From contig DYRG01000005.1 in NCBI GenBank assembly GCA_020718845.1, positions 1-64,000 of the forward strand: DNA of 64,000 nucleotides, given 5' to 3'. A model generated the notes under the pieces. It saw only the letters and a program-made list of their open reading frames with translations, searched no databases and had not been told where the DNA came from. This stretch comes from Thiomargarita sp. (GTDB lineage Bacteria; Pseudomonadota; Gammaproteobacteria; Beggiatoales; Beggiatoaceae). The translations under genes and the position numbers were made by a program. Below are positions 27,018-35,291 of this stretch, piece by piece (the stretch's first letter is position 1; each line of letters opens with the position of its first letter).

Positions 27018-28442
27018 ATGAGCAATTTTTATAATGAAATGTATCAACACGATGGGGCGGTGCGTCCACATTATCGTGAATACGCTAACTGGTTGAAAAA
27101 TATACCAAATCATCACTTAGAAAGTCGCCGCGCCGAAGCCGATACGTTGTTTCGACGGCTCGGAATCACCTTTGCAGTGTACGGCGAAGAAGAGGGCACG
27201 GAACGTTTAATTCCGTTCGATATTGTGCCGCGCATTTTGCCCGCGAAAGAATGGGCAGATTTAGCAGCAGGTTTGCGGCAGCGCGTCAAAGCATTAAATG
27301 CTTTCTTAACAGACATTTACCACGATCAAAACATTCTCAAAGCGGGGATTATTCCGCCCGAATACGTTTTGACAAACAATCAATATCGACCTGAAATGCA
27401 AGGCATTGATGTGCCTAACAATATTTACACGCACATTGCGGGGATTGATATTGTTCGAGCGGGCGAAGGCGAATTTTACGTTTTAGAAGACAATGCGCGT
27501 GTGCCGTCGGGCGTATCATATATGCTTGAAGATCGCAAGGTCATGATGCGTTTATTTCCTGAATTGTTCAATCGTTACGCGGTCGCGCCAGTCGAACATT
27601 ATCCTGATTTGTTATTAGATACTTTACGCAGCGTCGCGCCTCAAGGGGTGAATTCGCCGACGGTGGTTCTTTTAACCCCTGGTGCTCACAACAGCGCGTA
27701 TTTTGAGCACGCTTTTTTAGCGCAACAAATGGGCATCGAGTTGGTTGAAGGACGCGATTTGGTGGTGCGGGATGGGTTTGTGTTTATGCGCACGACGCAG
27801 GGCTTGCGGCGCGTCGACGTGATTTATCGACGCTTAGATGATGATTTTCTTGATCCGTTGGTGTTTCGACCCGATTCGATGTTGGGCGTGCCGGGGCTTT
27901 TATCGGCGTATCGAGCGGGCAAAGTCACCTTGACAAACGCGGTCGGAACGGGCGTGGCGGACGATAAATCGATTTACCCGTTTGTGCCAGACATGATTCA
28001 GTTTTATTTAGGCGAGAAACCGCTTTTAAACAATGTTCCCACCTATCAATTACGCAAACCTGATGATTTAGCGTATGTTTTAGCGCATTTAGAAGAGTTG
28101 GTCGTTAAAGAAGTTCACGGATCGGGCGGATATGGAATGTTAATTGGTCCCGCGTCGACTAAAGAACAACTTGAAATGTTTCGCAAAAAAATCTTAGCAA
28201 ATCCAAGTAATTACATCGCACAGCCCACTTTAGCCTTATCGAATTGCCCCACGTTAGTCGACAGCGGAATCGCGCCTCGACATCTCGATTTAAGACCGTT
28301 CGTGTTGACGGGCAGCGAAATCCGCTTTGTTCCTGGGGGATTGACGCGGGTGGCATTACAAAAAGACTCGTTGGTGGTGAATTCCTCGCAAGGCGGCGGG
28401 ACGAAAGATACTTGGATTTTAGAAGGAGAATCAGTATGTTAA
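27018..28442 (+). CDS. Circularly permuted ATP-grasp type 2 protein (DUF404/DUF407)
   Basis: A 474-residue cytosolic protein. Conserved blocks include FRRLGITFAVY, the IPFDIVPRILPAKEW segment, YVLEDNARVPSGVSYMLEDR and KEVHGSGGYGML. This family is predicted to ligate amino acids or peptides using ATP and is almost always linked to an alpha-E protein and often to a transglutaminase-like peptidase. Here it overlaps the alpha-E gene by 7 bp but no transglutaminase follows. The gene is more G+C-rich than its surroundings. The substrate is unknown. Confidence 0.92.
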   Translation: MSNFYNEMYQHDGAVRPHYREYANWLKNIPNHHLESRRAEADTLFRRLGITFAVYGEEEGTERLIPFDIVPRILPAKEWADLAAGLRQRVKALNAFLTDIYHDQNILKAGIIPPEYVLTNNQYRPEMQGIDVPNNIYTHIAGIDIVRAGEGEFYVLEDNARVPSGVSYMLEDRKVMMRLFPELFNRYAVAPVEHYPDLLLDTLRSVAPQGVNSPTVVLLTPGAHNSAYFEHAFLAQQMGIELVEGRDLVVRDGFVFMRTTQGLRRVDVIYRRLDDDFLDPLVFRPDSMLGVPGLLSAYRAGKVTLTNAVGTGVADDKSIYPFVPDMIQFYLGEKPLLNNVPTYQLRKPDDLAYVLAHLEELVVKEVHGSGGYGMLIGPASTKEQLEMFRKKILANPSNYIAQPTLALSNCPTLVDSGIAPRHLDLRPFVLTGSEIRFVPGGLTRVALQKDSLVVNSSQGGGTKDTWILEGESVC

Positions 28443-29395
28443 GTCGGACGGCGGATCATTTATACTGGATGGCGCGATTCATCGAACGGGCTGAAAATAC
28501 CGCGCGGATGCTCGATGTGAATTATCGGATGACTTTATTGCCGCAAAATGATCAACAAATTCAACAGATTTGGCGATCTACCTTATTAATCAACGGGTTA
28601 CACGATACGTTTTCGCAACGTTATGATCGAGTTACGCCCGAAAATGTCTTAAAATTCATGGTCTTCGATAAAAACAATTCAGCCTCGGTTTATGATTGTT
28701 GGCGATTGGCGCGAGAAAATGCCCATGCGGTTCGTGGATCAATTACTTCTGAAATGTGGGAAACCATCAATACCATTTGGCTCGAATTGCGCGAACAATC
28801 TTTTGGAAAACAAGATATTAGCGAATATCTTGAATGGGTAAAATATCGTTCACATTTGGTGCGCGGTGTAACATTGGGCACAATGCCACAAGACGAGGGT
28901 TTTCGGTTTGTGCGATTGGGCGGATTTTTAGAACGTGCCGATAATACCGCACGGATTTTGGACGTGAAATATCACATTTTGCTTCCTGACGCGAAAGATG
29001 TCGGCGGTGCGGCAGATTATTATCAATGGGGCGCGTTGTTGCGGTCGTTGTCGGGATTTGAGGCGTATCGTCATGTTTATCGGGATTTAATTACCCCGAT
29101 TCGGGTTGCGGAATTATTGATGTTAAAAGCTGATATGCCGCGTTCATTGCATTATTGCATGGATCAAGTTTATGAAGGAATTCAACAACTTGGATCACAT
29201 CATACTTGGGAAACCGAACGTCGAGCAGGCGAATTACACGCGCAATTACATTTTGGCAGCATCGACGATATTTTCCAAAGCATTGGTTTGCATGAATATT
29301 TAACTTTATTCTTAAAGAAAATTAACGCTTTAGCAAGTCGTATTTCTAATGATTTTCTTTTACCCTCAACCACCAGTTCTTTTGTTTTAGAATAA
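28436..29395 (+). CDS. Alpha-E domain-containing protein
   Basis: A 319-residue helical protein starting MLSRTADHLYWMARFIERAENTAR, the exact start pattern of the alpha-E family; the same ERADNTARILDVKYH pattern recurs near residue 170. AAGGAGAA lies just upstream of ATG 28436, inside the last codons of the ATP-grasp gene, so translation is coupled. Alpha-E proteins are the constant partner of this ATP-grasp type in a predicted peptide-synthesis system whose product is unknown. Confidence 0.93.
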   Translation: MLSRTADHLYWMARFIERAENTARMLDVNYRMTLLPQNDQQIQQIWRSTLLINGLHDTFSQRYDRVTPENVLKFMVFDKNNSASVYDCWRLARENAHAVRGSITSEMWETINTIWLELREQSFGKQDISEYLEWVKYRSHLVRGVTLGTMPQDEGFRFVRLGGFLERADNTARILDVKYHILLPDAKDVGGAADYYQWGALLRSLSGFEAYRHVYRDLITPIRVAELLMLKADMPRSLHYCMDQVYEGIQQLGSHHTWETERRAGELHAQLHFGSIDDIFQSIGLHEYLTLFLKKINALASRISNDFLLPSTTSSFVLE

Positions 29396-29409
29396 AGAAA
29401 ACCCAACAA

Positions 29410-29444
29410 AAAACCTAGCAAGTTTTTAACATTTGCTAGGTTTT
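29410..29444 (+). terminator. Terminator after the alpha-E gene
   Basis: A perfect 12-bp stem (29410-29421 and 29433-29444) with an 11-nt loop ends in four T. It starts 15 bp after the alpha-E stop. Confidence 0.8.
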
Positions 29445-29451
29445 ATCATTT

Positions 29452-29577
29452 GTAGGGTGCAATGCAATTGCACCAGAAATTTCCGAGAAATGAACCAATA
29501 AAAAACTGCAAGATTTTTAAGACGTTGCCGTTTTTAAATTTTGCATCATTTGTTGGTGTAATTTCATTGCACCTTAC
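29452..29577. mobile_element. MITE-like 126-bp element with 23-bp terminal inverted repeats
   Basis: The terminal segments 29452-29474 and 29555-29577 are inverted copies matching at 20 of 23 positions. Each repeat is itself nearly palindromic around GGTGCAAT...ATTGCACC. The inside is A/T-rich with no open frame. It lies between the alpha-E terminator and an accessory gene, with its right end 3 bp from the stop of that gene. I see no transposase, so it would be non-autonomous. A structured REP-type repeat is the alternative. Confidence 0.5.
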
Positions 29578-29580
29578 GGA

Positions 29581-29970
29581 TTAAAAGCGATAGCCACGCC
29601 CCACAAAATAATGCCAGTCAGCGATCGCTTGTTGCATGGCTTCATCCACGTCGTCTAGCGGCATCAGCTGTGACAGCGGTACAACCACCTTGTTTCCTTC
29701 CAGCGCGACTTTCACCAATATAGTATTAGCCGCATGGCACTTTTCGAGCGAAGCCAGATTAACGATTTTCACCTCATCGCCTTCTTTCAATGGCGAATTC
29801 TGACTTACCGCGTGACAGCGAGTTTTAAGCGGAGACTCACAAGCCTCCATCTCATCCTCAATATACAAGTGCCATCCCTTTGCACGCTCCTTTCTGCTAT
29901 GCGCATCAATGAGGATTTCCTTCTCAATGCGCTCTTCACGTGCTTCATCTCTTTCCACTTCATTTGCCAT
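29581..29970 (-). CDS. CcbP-like calcium-binding protein
   Basis: A 129-residue acidic cytosolic protein. The blocks REERIEKEILIDAHSRKERAKGWH, SPLKEGDEVKIVNLAS, VVPLSQLMPLD and the C-terminus DWHYFVGRGYRF match, from memory, the small calcium-binding protein family described in Anabaena (CcbP), which buffers calcium during heterocyst development. Base composition is clearly more balanced than in flanking genes, pointing to transfer. GGAGA precedes the ATG at 29970. It is divergent from the EF-Tu-like gene across the palindrome at 30021. Confidence 0.75.
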   Translation of the reverse strand: MANEVERDEAREERIEKEILIDAHSRKERAKGWHLYIEDEMEACESPLKTRCHAVSQNSPLKEGDEVKIVNLASLEKCHAANTILVKVALEGNKVVVPLSQLMPLDDVDEAMQQAIADWHYFVGRGYRF

Positions 29971-30020
29971 AGTATTGTCTCCTTTTTTTGCCTGTTAACT
30001 GTTCAAAGAATGCACTAATT

Positions 30021-30058
30021 TATAGTATAATACCTAAAAACATAGGTATTATACTATA
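30021..30058. promoter_or_regulatory. 16-bp perfect palindrome containing divergent -10 elements
   Basis: Sixteen bases (30021-30036) are repeated in exact inverse at 30043-30058 with a 6-nt A-rich spacer. Each arm includes TATAAT: on the plus strand at 30026-30031 and on the minus strand at 30053-30048. It lies between two divergent accessory genes, so it could be a shared promoter/operator or a cruciform; no clear -35 is seen. The leaders would be about 70 nt (CcbP side) and about 175 nt (EF-Tu side). Confidence 0.6.
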
Positions 30059-30214
30059 TGATGCCGCGTTCAACTTTAAAAAATTTGTAACCATTTTTAA
30101 GTTGCTGACAGGCTTAAGCTGTAGCTGTTTCTTTCGAAGGTTTAAAGAGCAGTCGATTTTTAAAATACGCGTTCAACTCACTCCACCAACAACACAATAA
30201 TACCGAGGTACACA

Positions 30215-30850
30215 ATGTCTAAAGAAACCCAACGCAATTTCACCATCGGCACGATAGGTGCTTCCAACCACGGCAAAACCACATTGCTAGCCGCAATCTT
30301 AAAGCTGCTATCGGATAAGGAGCAAGCGGATTTCCGTTTATATAGAGACCTTTTTGATAACGACAGTAGTAAGCGTAACGAAATCGACCAACTCCGCGAG
30401 GTCATCGTGGCAGAGTACGAGACCAACAGCTACTACTACACACACATCGACTGTCCTGGAGGTGACGCATACACCGAGAACCTGGTGGCAGCCATATCTA
30501 GGATGGATTGCGCGATTTTGGTGGTATCGGCACCTGATAGCGTGACATCGCAGACCACGGAGCATCTGCGAATTGCTCGTGAGGCTGGCATACGAGCCAT
30601 CGTCGTCTGCATGAACCAGATTGACAGGGGCGACGGTTACGAGTTGCTTGACTGCACCAAAGAAGACATACGCCAATTGCTGAGTGAGCATGGCTTCGAC
30701 GGCGACAGCATACCCATTATCGGTTGTTCAGCCCAAAGCGCACTGGACGACGGGAATCCAGACCGTGAGTGGGGATGGCGCATTGTAAATCTGCTTGATG
30801 CCATCGACGATAATTGCAGCAAATTAACCTTCAAGGGCGGGCTGCTATAG
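30215..30850 (+). CDS. Stand-alone EF-Tu-like G domain with degenerate catalytic and switch motifs
   Basis: A 211-residue protein aligning with only domain 1 of EF-Tu. The P-loop is GASNHGKT (15-22; GHVDHGKT in EF-Tu). DCPGGDAY at 79-86 replaces DCPGHADY, so the GTPase-activating His is Gly. The base-recognition motif is NQID (134-137) instead of NKCD. The switch I RGITIN segment is missing. No tRNA-binding domains 2-3 follow, so it cannot be a normal elongation factor. G+C is higher than in the neighbours. It may be a nucleotide-binding decoy, a regulator or a decaying paralogue. A GAGG site precedes the ATG. Confidence 0.8.
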   Translation: MSKETQRNFTIGTIGASNHGKTTLLAAILKLLSDKEQADFRLYRDLFDNDSSKRNEIDQLREVIVAEYETNSYYYTHIDCPGGDAYTENLVAAISRMDCAILVVSAPDSVTSQTTEHLRIAREAGIRAIVVCMNQIDRGDGYELLDCTKEDIRQLLSEHGFDGDSIPIIGCSAQSALDDGNPDREWGWRIVNLLDAIDDNCSKLTFKGGLL

Positions 30851-30859
30851 CTGGTCAGG

Positions 30860-30881
30860 TGGGCATGTACACTCATGCCCA
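30860..30881 (+). terminator. Hairpin after the EF-Tu-like gene
   Basis: An 8-bp perfect stem (TGGGCATG and its complement) with a 6-nt loop lies 9 bp after the stop at 30850. It lacks a T-tract; the stronger hairpin at 30892-30978 follows. Confidence 0.4.
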
Positions 30882-30891
30882 TAGGTATCAA

Positions 30892-30978
30892 CTTTAAAAA
30901 ATTATACAATACAAAAGAAAAAGCCCACAAACTCAAATTTGCGGGCTTTACTTTTAAATAAAATCAAAGCGTTATTTA
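30892..30978. repeat. Direct repeat copy A containing a terminator hairpin
   Basis: About 85 bp that recur, with few differences, at 31842-31925; a 30-bp core (from AAAAGAAAAAGCCCAC onwards) is identical. The core forms a hairpin (AAGCCCACAAA with TTTGCGGGCTT) and could stop transcription from either side. It separates the EF-Tu-like gene from the antitoxin gene. Confidence 0.8.
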
Positions 30979-30992
30979 ACATTTTAAAACAA

Positions 30993-31217
30993 TCAATGAT
31001 GTAATGCTAAACGTTCGGCTAACCAGATTTTAATAATGGATTGTTTTGAAACACCAATACGCTTAGCTTCTTTATCCAAAGATTCAACCATCCAGATTGG
31101 AAAATCTATCTTTATCGAGGTTTGTTCTTGCATAACTCGTTTTGCTTGGGAAAGATCAAGCATTTCTAATACGCTTTCTCCCTCATCGAATTGTTGATTA
31201 AACTCACTTGCTTTCAT
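30993..31217 (-). CDS. BrnA/CopG-like antitoxin, apparently solitary
   Basis: A 74-residue protein with a C-terminal ribbon-helix-helix-like region (TSIKIDFPIWMVESLDKEAKRIGVSKQSIIKIWLAERL), the DNA-binding part of BrnA/CopG-type antitoxins. The N-terminal half would contact a toxin. Directly upstream on the same strand is a decayed BrnT-like reading frame (31232-31400), so the antitoxin survives without a working cognate toxin. It could still repress its own promoter or counter a BrnT encoded elsewhere. Confidence 0.75.
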   Translation of the reverse strand: MKASEFNQQFDEGESVLEMLDLSQAKRVMQEQTSIKIDFPIWMVESLDKEAKRIGVSKQSIIKIWLAERLALHH

Positions 31218-31231
31218 ATAAAATCACTTTT

Positions 31232-31400
31232 TTAAATTTTTCCAATCCCGATATAACGTTTTTCATCTTCGAGCATTTTAGCTGGAATTTCAAGCAAGTC
31301 TGGATCATTCCACAACTGTTGCGCACTAATAAAATCAATTCCATGTTTTATTAGATTGCTTTGGCTTTTTCGTTACGTTTTAATTTCAATCAACAACATC
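31232..31400 (-). pseudogene. Remnant of a BrnT-like toxin gene
   Basis: Translating the minus strand gives two pieces that together read as a BrnT N-terminus: LKLKRNEKAKA, then in another frame NLIKHGIDFISAQQLWNDPD and LLEIPAKMLEDEKRYIGIGKI, ending at the TAA at 31232-31234. A frameshift lies between them and stops interrupt the first piece. The C-terminal strand and helix carrying the conserved Arg residues of BrnT RNase are missing. Its position just upstream of a BrnA-like antitoxin fits the brnT-brnA order. Confidence 0.65.
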
Positions 31401-31441
31401 ATAAAAAATAAAATGATACGGTTTTCACCGTATCTTATGAG

Positions 31442-31777
31442 TTACTTTGATAAATTCTGGTTACAAAAGATGTCTAAGAATTGTCTATCTTTGTAACCAG
31501 TAAGCTGGTGTTTCACTGCGCCGTCAACAATCAAGAAGATAGTAGGAACGCTCGTAACACCGTATTCTAAAGCGAGTTCTTCATCTCGATCGACATCCAC
31601 ATTACCAAAAACTATTTGGTCTGCGTATTTATCCGCCAAAGAATTAATGATAGGTGTCAGTTGTTTGCACGGTTCAGCCCATGTCGCATAAAAGTGAAGC
31701 ATAACAGGCAAAGGGGAATTTAGAACGTCACTCGTAAAATTTGCCTTTGTAAAACTTCTTACATTACCACTTGTCAT
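31442..31777 (-). CDS. Thioredoxin-fold protein with an AxxC active site
   Basis: A 111-residue single-domain thioredoxin. The fold markers are present (VMLHFYATWAEPCKQLTPII, the VDVDRDEELALEYGV segment and the cis-Pro in TSVPTIFLI). The redox motif is W33-A-E-P-C37: the first, attacking Cys of CGPC is Ala while the resolving Cys stays. It therefore cannot do normal dithiol exchange, but could bind partners or act by a one-Cys mechanism. There is no signal peptide. It lies within the accessory island between the two direct repeats. Confidence 0.9.
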   Translation of the reverse strand: MTSGNVRSFTKANFTSDVLNSPLPVMLHFYATWAEPCKQLTPIINSLADKYADQIVFGNVDVDRDEELALEYGVTSVPTIFLIVDGAVKHQLTGYKDRQFLDIFCNQNLSK

Positions 31778-31841
31778 CGTTTTTCCTCTCGTTCACGTTG
31801 CTCGGTTTAAAATTATAAGATGCAGCACAATCGCATCATTT

Positions 31842-31918
31842 CTTTAAAAAATTAGTATAAAAGAAAAAGCCCACAAACTCAAATTTGCAGGCTTTTTCTT
31901 TTGAATAAAATCAAAGCA

Positions 31919-31925
<7 letters not shown>
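31842..31925. repeat. Direct repeat copy B containing a terminator hairpin
   Basis: The second copy of the repeat at 30892-30978, about 950 bp away. The hairpin is followed by a longer T run here. Its end includes the stop codon of the minus-strand secreted-protein gene, so the copies may have spread as gene 3' ends with attached terminators. Confidence 0.8.
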
Positions 31926-32603
<678 letters not shown>

Positions 32604-32696
32604 GGTATTGCCTCCAAATGGTGTGAAAAAAAAAGCGCATTTTAGATCACAATTAAACCAAACACCATGAAAATTTTATTATTATTTTTCAAAGAG

Positions 32697-34130
32697 TTAT
32701 AAAATAGGAGAAATGAGGCGGGCAAATCCTTCGCGTAAAGAAATTCCAAACGAATGAAATGTATCAGCTAATTCAACTTGTTTTGCATCGACTAACATCG
32801 ATTGGAAATTGTCTTCAAGTTGTTTTGCAAGTTCTTGATTATAAAGAAAAACGCTTGTTTCAAAATTTAAACGAAAACTCCGTACATCCATATTCGCCGA
32901 TCCCACCATTCCCCACGCATCGTCAACAATCACCACTTTCGAGTGCATCATCCCCGCTTGATATTCGTAAATGTCCACGCCCGATAACAACAAATCCCGA
33001 TAATAACTCCGTCCCGCCCACAAAGTTAATGGCATATCCAATTCTGAAGGCACTAAAATCACCACTTCAACCCCTCGATACGCCGCCGCTTCTAACGCCA
33101 ATAACATCGTGTTGTCCGGCACAAAATACGGCGTGGCAATGTGTACGCTCCGTCGCGCCGCCGAAATCACCGCAAACAACAAATGATGCAAAATTTTAGT
33201 ATTTGTATCTGGTCCCGACGGAACAATATGCACCACTTGAGTGCCTTGTGTGGTAAGTTGCGGATAATACACGCTTTTTCTTAATAAACGTTTGGTCGCG
33301 TATAACCAATCATTTATAAAGGTTTCTTGCAAATCCGCCACCGCTGGTCCGATGATTTTTAAATGCGTGTCGTGCCAAATGCTAAATTCTTTGGATAATC
33401 CCACATATTCATCGCCGATATTTTGGCTGCCCGTAAAACCAATCGAGCCGTCGATCACCGCGATTTTGCGATGATTGCGAAAATTCATCCGCACGCGCCC
33501 TTTCCAAGGCACAACTGGCAAAAAATATCCGATTTCGACTCCCGCCTTGCGTAATTTTTCTAAAAAAATCCAACGCTTACGTCCCCAACATCCAATAAAA
33601 TCTACCAATAATCGACATTCAATGCCTTGTTTTGCTTTATAAATCAAGACATTACCTAATTGATGACCCGTTTCATCTGCATGAAAAATGTAATATTCCA
33701 AATGAACGTGCGATTTTGCTTGTGACACCGCATCGAGCAGCGCGAGAAATGAATCTTTGCCCGTGTGGTAAATCGTGACTTGATTGCCATCGGTGGCGCG
33801 TCGAAGGCTTAATCGCGTCGCCATTTGAATAAATCCATATAAAAAATCTGGGATTTCAAAAGAAGGTTCGGGATCGGGTTGAGAAACGTTCGGCGCGGCA
33901 TTGTTGGCTGGCGTGTTTCGACGCAAACGTCGGCGCAGTCTTAAACGTCGGAGCTTTTCTTCGCCCATCATAAAAAACAAAATCGGTCCCAAAACAGGAA
34001 GAAAAATAAATACCAACGACCACGAAATCATCGATTGCGGTTCGCGGGGATGCTTTAAAAGGTAAATGATCGATGTGGTGGTGAGGACAAAATTAATGCC
34101 CGCAATTACATAAACTGACGTATCTGCCAA
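32697..34130 (-). CDS. cls: Cardiolipin synthase
   Basis: A 477-residue ClsA-type phospholipase D-family enzyme. Two N-terminal membrane helices (YVIAGINFVLTTTSIIYLL and a second near residues 35-55, LVFIFLPVLGPILFFMMG) precede two HKD motifs, HRKIAVIDG with FTGSQNIGDEY, and HSKVVIVDD with VGSANMDVRSF. It condenses two phosphatidylglycerols. Length and both catalytic motifs are normal. It is on the same strand as rplM-rpsI but separated by about 100 bp, and is probably transcribed separately. Confidence 0.95.
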   Translation of the reverse strand: MADTSVYVIAGINFVLTTTSIIYLLKHPREPQSMISWSLVFIFLPVLGPILFFMMGEEKLRRLRLRRRLRRNTPANNAAPNVSQPDPEPSFEIPDFLYGFIQMATRLSLRRATDGNQVTIYHTGKDSFLALLDAVSQAKSHVHLEYYIFHADETGHQLGNVLIYKAKQGIECRLLVDFIGCWGRKRWIFLEKLRKAGVEIGYFLPVVPWKGRVRMNFRNHRKIAVIDGSIGFTGSQNIGDEYVGLSKEFSIWHDTHLKIIGPAVADLQETFINDWLYATKRLLRKSVYYPQLTTQGTQVVHIVPSGPDTNTKILHHLLFAVISAARRSVHIATPYFVPDNTMLLALEAAAYRGVEVVILVPSELDMPLTLWAGRSYYRDLLLSGVDIYEYQAGMMHSKVVIVDDAWGMVGSANMDVRSFRLNFETSVFLYNQELAKQLEDNFQSMLVDAKQVELADTFHSFGISLREGFARLISPIL

Positions 34131-34237
34131 GCTATCACCCGCCTTGCGTGTTATTTATTTTTAAATCGGAGTGATATTGTAGGAGGGGAATTTTAGAAAA
34201 AACAGGGGAGCATAAGAAATATACTCCCGATCCAAAC

Positions 34238-34672
34238 TTAACGTTTGCTGTACTGCGTGCCCTTACGAGCTTTATGAAGACCGATTTTCTTACGTTCAAC
34301 TTCGCGTGCGTCACGAGTGACAAAACCCGCTTTGCGTAAAGGAGAGCGTAAATTTTCATCGTATTCAATTAATGCACGGGTAATTGCATGACGAATCGCA
34401 CCAGCTTGTCCAGTGTTTCCGCCACCTTTTACGGTAACATTAATTTCAAATTTGTTATGTAAATCAGTCACATCGAGCGGTTGTTTGACGACCATTCGAG
34501 CGGTTTCACGACCGAAGTATTGTTCTAATGGACGACCATTAACAACGATACTTCCCGCACCACTTTTAAGAAAAGCCCGTGCGACTGCCGTTTTACGACG
34601 ACCAGTGCTGTAGAACTTTTCACCAGTGCCGTAGAATTGTTTAGCTTTAGGTGCTGCTGCTACTGTTTCCAT
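34238..34672 (-). CDS. rpsI: 30S ribosomal protein S9
   Basis: A 144-residue S9 with the conserved [21 protein letters not shown] block near the N-terminus and the basic C-terminus ending YSKR, whose last Arg reaches the P-site tRNA. ATG 34672 follows AAGGAA; a TTG two codons earlier is less likely. The family usually has about 130 residues, so this one has ~14 extra N-terminal residues ([17 protein letters not shown]). It lies 11 bp downstream of rplM, as nearly always in bacteria. Confidence 0.97.
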   Translation of the reverse strand: METVAAAPKAKQFYGTGEKFYSTGRRKTAVARAFLKSGAGSIVVNGRPLEQYFGRETARMVVKQPLDVTDLHNKFEINVTVKGGGNTGQAGAIRHAITRALIEYDENLRSPLRKAGFVTRDAREVERKKIGLHKARKGTQYSKR

Positions 34673-34683
34673 CGACAAATTCC

Positions 34684-35115
34684 TTAGGCGAGTGTAAGCG
34701 GAATGGGTTGTTGCGCGCTGTGATTGTGAGTAGTACCTGCGTACACTTTCAATTTGCGAAACATGGCGCGACCCAGAGGTCCTTTAGGTAACATTCCTTT
34801 GACAGCTTTTTCAATCGCTCTGCCGGGGAATCTTTCCTGCATTTTCTCGAAAGTAGTGGTTTTAATGCTACCCGGATAACCCGTATGATTGTGATACAAT
34901 TTATCTTGGGTTTTGCGACCCGTGACGCGCACTTTTTCGGCATTGATCACAATAATGCAATCGCCCGTGTCAACGTGGGGGGTGTATTCTGGTTTATGTT
35001 TACCGCGCAAACGGCGAGCAACCTCAACCGCGAGGCGACCCAATACCAAATTCTCAGCATCCACGACAAACCAGTCGCGTTTAATATCTTCAACTTTTGC
35101 GTTAAAGGTTTTCAT
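34684..35115 (-). CDS. rplM: 50S ribosomal protein L13
   Basis: A 143-residue L13, an early assembly protein of the large subunit. [38 protein letters not shown] and the [11 protein letters not shown] segment are diagnostic, and the length matches E. coli (142). It is the first gene of the rplM-rpsI operon. The upstream gap to the divergent GH5 gene (177 bp) should hold its promoter. Confidence 0.98.
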   Translation of the reverse strand: MKTFNAKVEDIKRDWFVVDAENLVLGRLAVEVARRLRGKHKPEYTPHVDTGDCIIVINAEKVRVTGRKTQDKLYHNHTGYPGSIKTTTFEKMQERFPGRAIEKAVKGMLPKGPLGRAMFRKLKVYAGTTHNHSAQQPIPLTLA

Positions 35116-35291
35116 GAGCGTTTGCTCCGAAACTTAATCATTAAATAAAACCGCAAAGTGTAGTTATTCGATGACCTTTTGTCAAGCGTGGAGAACGGTT
35201 TATCTGAAATTTTGGCATCTTTTGGTTGCATTTTGGCGCGATTAGACTTATTTTTGAACAATATATTTTATATTTTTTAGGGATGATTTTT

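Noticed and set aside
30061-30190. Integron-type attC site suggested by repeated GTTCAAC elements
   Set aside because: The core does not fit GTTRRRY/RYYYAAC pairing and no integrase is seen.
34135-34368. 77-codon minus-strand frame overlapping rpsI
   Set aside because: It is a shifted frame of rpsI with no signal of its own.
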